A stretch of 64,000 nucleotides of DNA from Pleurostoma richardsiae (Eukaryota; Ascomycota; Sordariomycetes; Calosphaeriales; Pleurostomataceae). Each line of letters starts with the position of its first letter. Position 1 is the stretch's first letter. A program made the translations under genes and the position numbers. Of this stretch, positions 56,673 to 64,000 are shown one piece after another. The notes beneath the pieces were generated by a model. That model was not told where the DNA came from. It made no database searches and saw only the letters and a program-made list of their open reading frames with translations. Where the stretch lies: positions 372,001-436,000 of the forward strand of contig JANBVO010000022.1 of NCBI GenBank assembly GCA_030052745.1. The letters are read 5' to 3'.

Positions 56673-57891
56673 TCACTCGACCTTAGAATGTCCCTCAACA
56701 GCCGTGCCCGCTCCGGGCGACGCCGACGAGCCCCATCCCCATGGCAGCCAACCTCCGGACCCACTGGTTGCAGCGGGCGTCCCCTTCCTGCTTCCACTGC
56801 CGTCGTCCACATCCTCAGCGCCGCTCTCGGCCTCAATCTTCTCGAAGTCGGCCTCGCTGCGGCTCTTGCTCAGCCCGCTCGCGGGTCGCTGCGCCGGCTC
56901 CTCTTCCTCGCTAGGAGAATCGCTACCCGCCTTCTCGCTGCTCTGCAGTTGCGCAGCCTCGCGGTCGAGCGCGGACAGCACTATGGAAAGCCGCTCGCGT
57001 TGTGCTGTGATGAAGGACATCTTCTCCGAGGTGCCGCGAATATCAGGCGGAATGAGCGCGCCGGATGCGGTCATGTCCGTTTTGCTGGACGGGCCGCCGG
57101 CGGTCGTCGTGGCTGCGCTGGAAGCTGTGGCGTGGGACACCGCGGCGGAGGCAGCGCTCACGGCACCGGCCAGGAGGTTGTAGAACTCCTGCCCCGCGTA
57201 TGCTGCCCCGCCAGTGCCAGTGCCTCCGTTCTTCCTGGCCTCGGGCAGCTGGAAGCGAGCGAGGAGGGCTTGGGTGTAGCTCCGGGGCTGCTGCGCCGCG
57301 GGGACCTCAGCCTCCGCCGCCGCCGCGTTAGGGTCAGGCGGCAGGCCGAGCACGGTGGTCTTAAGGACCTCGATTGCGCGCTTGAGGTAGGCTATGCCGG
57401 CAGCCTTCATTTTGTCGTGGGTCGTGGCGATGAGCTCCTCAATCTGGGCTTCATTCTGCTCGAGGTAGGGATGGATGTGGGCCGTGTAAATGACGCGGGC
57501 GCCCTGGGTCTGCGGGAGGATGAGGTAGAGGAAGAAGAGGAGGCGGATGTAGGCGTAGAAGGGTATCCTGGTTCGGGTGTTGGTCAGTTACCTCCGGTCA
57601 TGGGCGCGGGAGCGGGGATGGCTGGCGGGTGCAGCGGCTCACCAGACAAGGAACCACTCGGCCCAGCTCTCAACCAGGAGAGCGCAGGCCAAGACGACCC
57701 AATACATAAGCCATGGCTTCAGCTGGGCGGGATCGGACGTCTTGATGGCCTTGTAAGAGGCGAAGAGAGGGAACAGAAAGGAGGCGACGGAGCTGGTGGA
57801 TCTATGGTCAGTACTTGCGCCGGACGGAGGCACTTGCGATGCGGGGCTGGAGGATGACGCACGATAAGAGCTTCGCGAAGATGTCGAACAT
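56673..57891 (-). CDS. Yop1/DP1 (TB2/HVA22) family ER-shaping protein
   Basis: Reticulon-like hairpin protein that bends ER membrane; relative of Yop1 and REEP. Exons 57863-57891, 57643-57792 and 56673-57567, 357 residues. The first exon encodes only MFDIFAKLL plus two bases. The first junction was set (donor GTGCGT, acceptor CCAG) so that the protein reads KLLSSVASFLFPLFASYKAI, as in relatives; an acceptor nine bases earlier would add three residues. The TB2/DP1 domain (about 10-100) continues with SDPAQLKPWLMYWVVLACAL, LVESWAEWFLVWIPFYAYIR, LLFFLYLILPQTQGARVIYT, HIHPYLEQNEAQIEEL. The remaining 230 residues are low-complexity Ala/Gly/Ser with acidic runs and a short amphipathic stretch, probably cytosolic; this long tail exceeds yeast Yop1 (180 residues) and is common in Pezizomycotina. 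Confidence 0.9.
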
Positions 57892-59201
57892 GGTGACTGC
57901 TTTGCTGTCGCCCGCTGAAGTTCGGAGGAATGCGCGATCGTCCTCTGGAAGGAGAGGAGGAGAAGGCTCTATATGCAAAGTCCCACGCAGTGAGTGTATC
58001 ACCAGCGCTTTTCGAGGACGAAGTGTTCAGTGTAGGACGAAGCGTTTGGAGGTCAGGTGTAGATAAAGGGTGAGAGGACCCAAGGTCAGGCCGGCGCAAG
58101 ATAGAGGGGCCTCCGAGGGGCTGATAGGCTGGGAGACCCTGGCATGTCAGAGCGGCCGGCACGCGGACAAAGCAGAAGCAGGAACCCCCCCGCCTTACCG
58201 TCTGTCACTGACTGACTGGCGCCCAGGTAGGTATTGGGTACCTCCACAGCGCCAGGATTAGAGCTGTCGCTAAGGTACCTAAACCTGAAGCGACGGACAG
58301 TGGGTTGGACGGCCTACGTCATCCAATCATTTGCCTGGTGAACTGCCGTTTCCGGTGATAAACGCACTCGTTCGGTAAGAAGCCGGGAAACTCTACAGTA
58401 CCTAGATACACTGGAGATACCCGTATCATTTGGGAAGAGGTATGAGATGGCCAGCCTAGAAATACTCTTCTTTCGATGGACAACACGTTTCACTATTCAT
58501 CCTCGGTCTACAATACGTGGCTTCGATACCTGTCATCCTCGAATCATGTTGCCTGTGTCTCTCTAGACCGCCCAGGTTGACGTGGCCACATCCACATGTC
58601 GTTAAAGGCAGCCACAAGTGTGGTGTGTAACTATTGTCCGTCTTACCTATGCCTTGTCCTAGGCTTGCCCGGTATATTGCTGCCTTGTTGCGAAATCCTC
58701 TGCAAGGCGTAAGGCTGTCACTTAATTGACAGGCCATTCACAGCCTATCACCTAGTATCCAACCTCAGCCGCGAAGCCTCCTTGGGGCGGTGGACAGCTA
58801 TGCAGGCAGCAGCATGAAGAATGAGAAAGCTCGAAGACAGGGGCAAGCTTCTTGAAAGAACATCAGCAGTAATATTTTCTTTCTTTCACGACCTTTTGCT
58901 GCAAATCACAACTGTAGATAGCAAGTGTGCCTCACGGCTTCTGGCTCATCTGAATTCATGCCGCAATTCATAGGAGATATATGCGCGCCAGGCGCGTCAT
59001 AATCTCCAATAGTCTCTTGCGACCAGCCTCTCAGTCCATTCTGGGCCTTGAGCGCGATTGAAATGTACTTGAACTTTTCGCCCTTATAAGGTTTACTAAG
59101 GTGAGGGACTCATTTCTCCGTCGGGGATGTAACAGCCAGTTGCATAGAGGGTTGATGTCGCCTGTATACGTTTATTAAGGGCCGGACAGAAAGCTTCCCT
59201 T
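57892..59201. other. intergenic, no gene seen
   Basis: About 1.3 kb: promoter of the Yop1-like gene on the left and 3' flank of dihydroorotase on the right. No coding frame or repeat recognised. Confidence 0.5.
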
Positions 59202-60765
59202 TCAGAGCCAGCGCAAGCTAAAGACGGGAGCTGCAGGTCGCGATAGCCCGATTTCAACAGTGCCATCGGTGCTCTTTATGCTTGTGGGGATCGTTTCGCC
59301 CTTCCTCTCAAGTAAAATCCTAGGCGATCCCTCAGCGACTGGGTCAGGCAGCTTGTAGAAGCGCCTGCCAGACCGGCTCAGGAACTGCTCAAGCCGCTCC
59401 TGCGAGACCTCCTCTTCCTTGATCAGTCCCCTTTCGGTTGCCTCTTCCAGCGCAAGTAGGACAAGCTGGGTAGCGAAAGATTGTGTGTATACGCCGGCTG
59501 GCACTGGTTTCCCACCCTTGGATACCAAGAGGTGCGGCGCGCTATCACTTCCGCTGAAAGGCGAGGAAGGTCAATAAAACATGTCGTGGGAAGGACAATA
59601 GCGCTACTCACAAGAAGAACTTAGGATCGCCGCTTGACACGGCTTTGAGCAGAGCATCTCGGTCTGAGGGTGTCTTCGGAATAGGCTTGCAAAACGCCAG
59701 AGGGTCCACGTGACTTATATCCCCCGTCAGGTAGAGGTGGTGGGCCGTTATAGTTCCTGCAATACCATATGTTCTAAGTAAGTGGGCACCAAAGGTGGAA
59801 AGAAGTCTCCTGATATCAGAGACAACTGTTGAAGAACGAACCAGCAACTGAGGGACCACAGGCTCGGACAGCGTCCACAGCCGCAGCGGTCGAACAATGC
59901 TGTGACGCGTCAGTATATTTCTGGGTAGTAGACCAAAAGATTCTGCTGACCTCGAGGATGACTCGGAGTCGGGGAAACCTCTCGTGAAGTCTCCTAAGTT
60001 CTGGCAAGAACGCCTCTTCGAGGGAAATATCGCTTGGCGGGGTTCCGGGAACCTCCCCATGTAAGTTTAGAACAATATCGTGTTTTTCCATGGCAGCGAA
60101 AACGGAAGCATATGTTTCAAGGAAATCTCCCGCAACGCCTGATTCGGAGTTTGTGGTGACGCCTAAGGTGGATGAGTACCCAAGTTCAGGCCGGAGAAGT
60201 TGCTGTCATCAAGTTCTTACCTTGAGGATACATCTTGACCCCCGCAATACCGGCAGCTGCGGCCTCGGCGATCACTTCTGGGGTGACAGAAGGATGAAGC
60301 TGGGAGTGTTAGACACGGTGAGTTCTATGGATGTCGGTTGGGTGACATACATAGAGAGACATGAGGTACTGGACCTTTGGGTCAAGAGACTGTAAACGAG
60401 ACTTGTATTCTGAAGTAGAAATGTCAAAACATTTTCTGGAAAAGGAAGGTATGTTTCCTAGGGTGGTAGCATACCGAGAGCTTGAGCCACGGTCGTGATA
60501 GGCGGCTGCAAGTTTGGCTGTCAAGCAGGTCAGCAAAAGACAGACCAAGATATATGAGGTTCTACATGCCATAACAAACACTGTGTCTACTCCTCCCTTA
60601 CGGATTTCAGGGACCACCAACTCCATAACCTGCAGTACTCGTAGCGATGTTAGTTCAGTCCACTGCAGTTTGCTGGCAAGTTGAATTGACCTTGTCCTGC
60701 CGCAAGTGGACATGCATATCTGCCGCTGGCGGCAATTCTAAACTCTGTACATCCTTAAGCCTCAT
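59202..60765 (-). CDS. ura4: dihydroorotase (pyrimidine synthesis, URA4)
   Basis: Closes carbamoyl-aspartate to dihydroorotate, third step of UMP synthesis. Nine exons: 60691-60765, 60570-60629, 60475-60517, 60351-60409, 60221-60299, 59951-60162, 59842-59899, 59612-59756 and 59202-59553, giving 360 residues, normal for the bacterial-type enzyme. Metal site: His18 and His20 in ADMHVHLRQ, the carbamylated Lys101 in GVKMYPQG, His140 in VLNLHGE, His177 in ILEHCSTAA and Asp in FFFGSDSAPH; all present. Other landmarks are GGVDTVFVMPNLQPPIT, TTNSESGV and TITAHHLYLTGD. Intron 2 (60518-60569) starts with GC, not GT. No frameshift is needed anywhere. The start is the ATG giving MRLKDVQSLELP; upstream DNA is AT-rich and non-coding. 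Confidence 0.94.
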
Positions 60766-62125
60766 TTTGATAGAGTATATGAACGACAGCCCCTGTATAT
60801 CGTAAGCTCGGTTGGATTCAGTGTTTACACTATGAAGAGGAACGCTCACCCCAATAGATATGGGAGGAGGAGCCTGAAAATTTAGCGAGAGGTCACGTGA
60901 AGCGACATCCACTACTCAGTTTTGGAGTTCTAACCTGTGATTTATTCACTTTGTCTGTTGAATCCAAAAGCCAAGGTGAGCATCGTAAATGCGAGATATC
61001 TCTTTAAGAGGAGTTTCCTTATAAAACAAGGGTTATCTTATGGTTGAGAAGCTGGTCAGACTGGTTTGCAGTAAACTGTTCATAACAGGCCCAGTATCCG
61101 CAACATGACGACGGGGGACATGCGGAACCTTAAGAGATGTTACGACAAGCATGAAACCTCGTCAAGATGCCACAGAACCCCTTACGGTTGGTAAAGGCCA
61201 CAGTGAAAGCACCGCCGAAGACCCTGGGCTCATAGCTTAAAGAGGACAGTAGGCCGTTAGCCTGATCAGCAACACCATTATGGCCTGCTATACAAGTTAA
61301 TGCAACTGTACAACAAGATGCTAGTTGCGACTATTAAGAACATACAGAGTACGGCTAACACTGTGTGAGACACACGGGTCGTTGCAACTCTCACGGTCAT
61401 AAGATTTACCTCAAAACCTATGCCTGAGGAGAGAGATCATGGAGACGGAAGCCACAGCCTCTATCTGTTTTGTCGCGTTGGGGTAGGTGTAGTCGTCGTG
61501 GAACATGAAGGGTGAAAATAAGCTCAACACTTTGGTAATGTAGTTGGAACAGATCTGGGCCTCTAATCAGACGCAGGGTAAAACAACAGACAACGCCCTC
61601 AGAAGGCATTCGATTTGTAGTGTTGCTAATCGGAATACCTATTCGCACTCATAAGGGACGACGGAGGGTGCTGTCACTCTGGAACCGTAAATGGAGAATA
61701 GGTACCTAGAGACACGTCGTGCCGCAAAGGGGTCGAGAATCTGTGCTGGTCTTGCCTGGAGACAACCTAATATGATAGGCTGTCATCTATGATGCTTCTT
61801 TATGCCTCCGGGTGCCCTTACAACTGCCCGATATCATACAGTATTAAAATACAGCGACGTCTTTTTTCGCCTGATATAAAACACATGCCGGCAAATCCTG
61901 CCAGGTCCAACCAGTAACGCCAGGCCATGCCGCAGTCGAGTGAAGATGTATGCAAGGAATCGTCGGGTATCGACCCTGCGATGCAAGATGCTCAGCAAGC
62001 CTGCTGTTCAGTTGCCCACCACCCGCGGGTATCGCAAGCAGCAAGCCCCGACCGGCGCTGGCCCGTATGCGAGAAAACACTCCTCCGCGCCGCTCTCATT
62101 CTATGCCGTCGATTCGTCGCGGGGA
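60766..62125. other. intergenic, no gene seen
   Basis: About 1.36 kb, relatively AT-rich: promoter of dihydroorotase on the left and 3' flank of PAM16 on the right. Short open frames only. Confidence 0.5.
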
Positions 62126-62687
62126 CTACCGGTCCTTGTAGACCTTCGGCTTCCACCCTTCTTTCGTCTCGGCCTCAGCCTCAACTTTCTCCTGTATCGG
62201 CTTGACCTCTGCCTCGATCCGTTCTCGCGCTCTCAACACCTTGCTCTGGAGGTAGAAGCTGCCGCCTTTCTGGGGGTCGTTCGCATCAAACAGCTTCTTG
62301 AATCGCGACATGACCTCCTCCATATCTGCCTCACCGCCCTTCGGGGGCTTTACGTTAAGGATGTTGCACGCCTCTTGCAGCGTCATGCCGCTCGATAAGT
62401 TCGCCCGGCTGCCGGCGACGGCGCCGCCGGCCTTCGCTTGCGCGCGCGCGTATTGTGAGGATGCGGATGCCTGCTTATAGGCTTCGGCGAAGGCCCGCCC
62501 GAGGACGCGGGAGCCGATCATGACGACCTGGGTGATAAGTCGGTGTGCCTGTACGGTTGCGACGAGGTTAGCAGAGCCGTGCTTCCCAGCTGGTCCGAGG
62601 TCGCTCCGGCGCTCGACGGCATCGCGCCACCAGCGAGAGCTCTGACAGCGTGAGAAAAGAGACAGAAGACGTGGATAAGCTCACCAT
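62126..62687 (-). CDS. pam16: PAM16/TIM16, presequence translocase motor subunit
   Basis: J-like protein that pairs with Pam14/Tim14 on the matrix side of TIM23 to control mtHsp70. Exon 2 (62126-62548) encodes AHRLITQVVMIGSRVLGRAF, a conserved N-terminus that lacks its Met. Exactly upstream there is an ACAG acceptor, a CTAAC branch, and a GTGAGC donor immediately after an ATG at 62685-62687. The first coding exon is therefore just the start codon, intron 62549-62684 (136 nt), protein 141 residues. The J-like domain (about 65-125; SGMTLQEACNILNVKPPKGG, SRFKKLFDANDPQKGGSFYL) has DAND in place of the HPD of true J proteins, as in all Pam16. Starting at the internal ATG (62521) would remove the conserved AHRLITQVV. 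Confidence 0.93.
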
Positions 62688-63281
62688 TGTGACTTTAGTT
62701 GAGTGCGGTGGTCGTCCAATCCTCCCAAATGTAGCGTCGCCAGAAGTTGTGCAGGAATGGAGGAAGAGGGAAGCTGTCGCCTCTTCGTTGCTCAAAGAAA
62801 CCACGAGAATGGCCCCATATCCCAGTGAGGCAACGGCTGTCGAAAAATTATGGCTGCGCTGCCGGAAAATTGCCGATCGGCCGGAAGCTGGAACATCTGT
62901 GGCGCCGCTACTTCGCGCGCGTCCAGTCAGTCCGAGTTCCTTAAATTAAGCGCCAGGCGAGGCGCCGCTCCAGCCACAGATCGTCGTCATTCCCTTTCAC
63001 GGTGCCTTTTTGCTTGTGCTTTGACTCCTCAGGCAACTAGAAATCGATCCTAGCTGCTTCTGTGGTTAGGAGCTCTCAGCATCTATCTGGGCTAATCAGA
63101 AGAAGCAAGATCGCAACTTTGAGCTCTGGGGAAGCTGTCCTTTTCGGCCAGCCACTCTCACTGCGCGCCACCTATTCCCACCGCTTCTCGATCAGTCGCT
63201 CGCTTTATTTCCGTTCTGTCAATATCACCATCTTAGAATCAAAGGCGACAAGCTCCTGCATCTCGACTCGTTTCCTCGAAC
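62688..63281. promoter_or_regulatory. divergent promoter region, PAM16/YIP1
   Basis: 594 bp between start codons of two divergent housekeeping genes. It must hold both promoters; no TATA box found. No coding frame with support. Confidence 0.45.
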
Positions 63282-64000
63282 ATGTCCCAGTACTACGGGG
63301 CGCCGAACAGCAACCCGGCCTACGCGGCTGCCTCCCCGCAAAATCTACAGTTCTACCAGTCCACATACTCGCCAGGTGTACCAGGCCGTGCGACCCCATC
63401 ACAAGGCTCTTATGGCTACGGGGGCCCGTCCTCGGGGGGATACGGCGGCGCGGCCGGCTTCAATTCTGGCTTCGGTCCCGCCGCAGGCGTCTCGGGGCGC
63501 ATGGGCGAACAGGGCGGCCTCAGGACCGGCTGGATCGCGGCGTTCTCCACGGAAGGCTACGACGGCGAGCCTCCACTGCTGGAGGAACTTGGCGTGAACT
63601 TCGATCACATACGGGCTAAGGTAAAGTCTTCTACACCGCACCCCCCGCTTGCCAGTCCCTTTGCATATGATCACGTTCCCGCTGACCACCCCGGCAGACG
63701 CTCGCCGTGCTCAACCCCTTCCAGCGAATCGACCAACACCTCATGGACGATAGCGACCTCGCGGGCCCCATCATCTTCTTCCTCGCCTTCGGCTTCTTCC
63801 TTCTCTTCTCCGGCAAGGTCCACTTTGGCTACATCTACGGCCTCGCCCTGCTGGGCTCCATCGCCCTGCACTGCATCCTCTCCCTCATGTCCCCTTCCGA
63901 CGCGCCCACGCCGGTATCTCAGTCCTCCTCCGGCCCGCCCTACTCCTCGCCGACCCCCTCCTACCCCGAGAACCCCGCCACCGCCGGCGGGCCCTCCTCC
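63282..64000 (+). CDS. yip1: YIP1 family Golgi/ER Rab-interacting protein, 3' partial
   Basis: Five-span membrane protein that binds Ypt1/Ypt31 Rab GTPases and acts in ER-Golgi vesicle budding and fusion. Exons 63282-63620 and 63698-64000 are visible; the gene runs out of the window. The N-terminal 85 residues are Gly/Tyr/Ser/Pro-rich (MSQYYGAPNSNPAYAAAS, YGYGGPSSGGYGG), followed by the hallmark PPLLEELGVNFDHIRAK, then across the intron TLAVLNPFQRIDQHLMDDSD and LAGPIIFFLAFGFFLLFSGK, VHFGYIYGLALLGSIAL and SLMSPSD. These match yeast Yip1 (LLDELEINFDLI, LNPF). The last visible stretch is a Ser/Pro-rich insert in the second half. Confidence 0.93.
   Translation, partial: MSQYYGAPNSNPAYAAASPQNLQFYQSTYSPGVPGRATPSQGSYGYGGPSSGGYGGAAGFNSGFGPAAGVSGRMGEQGGLRTGWIAAFSTEGYDGEPPLLEELGVNFDHIRAKVKSSTPHPPLASPFAYDHVPADHPGRRSPCSTPSSESTNTSWTIATSRAPSSSSSPSASSFSSPARSTLATSTASPCWAPSPCTASSPSCPLPTRPRRYLSPPPARPTPRRPPPTPRTPPPPAGPP

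Noticed and set aside
1-64000. Transposons, LTR elements, inverted-repeat elements or CRISPR arrays
   Set aside because: No transposase, reverse transcriptase or integrase motif, long terminal or inverted repeats, or spaced repeat arrays were seen by eye; small diverged remnants cannot be excluded without a repeat search.

Overview
The window is nuclear DNA of a filamentous ascomycete, most likely a Sordariomycete. The signs are short introns (about 47-220 bp, mostly 50-80) with GTRNGT donors and CTRAC/CTGAC branch sites, GC-rich third codon positions, long gene-poor spacers, and typically Pezizomycotina families (HET domain, DUF8035, WSC-GPI wall protein, Pth11-like rhodopsin-fold receptor, glutamic peptidase). 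I found no RNA gene, CRISPR array or intact mobile element. All gene models were built by hand by joining frames at splice sites and checking phase across each junction.

Left part (1-28 kb) is accessory in character: an allantoate-permease-type MFS transporter cut by the window start, a DUF8035 protein rich in Arg/Asp, a secreted glutamic (G1) peptidase, a stand-alone HET-domain protein, a copper amine oxidase with a run of GATA sites in its promoter, a WSC-domain GPI-anchored wall protein, and a seven-helix membrane protein of unknown function. Two genes in this part are dead: a calcineurin-like metallophosphoesterase (about 17.8-18.7 kb) and an F-box protein (about 24.2-25.9 kb). Several of their stop codons look like C-to-T changes at CpA.

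Middle part (29-51 kb): an eight-exon hotdog acyl-CoA thioesterase head-to-head with TFIIH subunit TFB2, a fungal membrane protein with an overlooked intron, an NRDE/TANGO2 protein, a full ABCC transporter, a Ser/Thr-rich single-pass surface protein, a class I methyltransferase and a Pth11-like seven-TM protein.

Right part (52-64 kb) is dense housekeeping: biotin-protein ligase BPL1 divergent from the small twin-CX9C protein COA4/CMC3, then MGM101, a Yop1/DP1 family ER-shaping protein, dihydroorotase (URA4), PAM16 and YIP1 (cut by the window end). COA4, MGM101 and PAM16 act in mitochondria, so three small mitochondrial biogenesis genes lie within 9 kb.

I did not find a convincing new multi-gene system. 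The observations most worth following are gene-structure ones: a PAM16 whose first coding exon is only the ATG; a four-exon COA4 with no exon over 100 nt; a GC-AG intron in dihydroorotase; three 57-nt introns that read open in frame; an overlooked frame-switching intron at 33.1-33.2 kb; and two decayed genes with a RIP-like pattern. The GATA cluster before the amine oxidase suggests nitrogen control.
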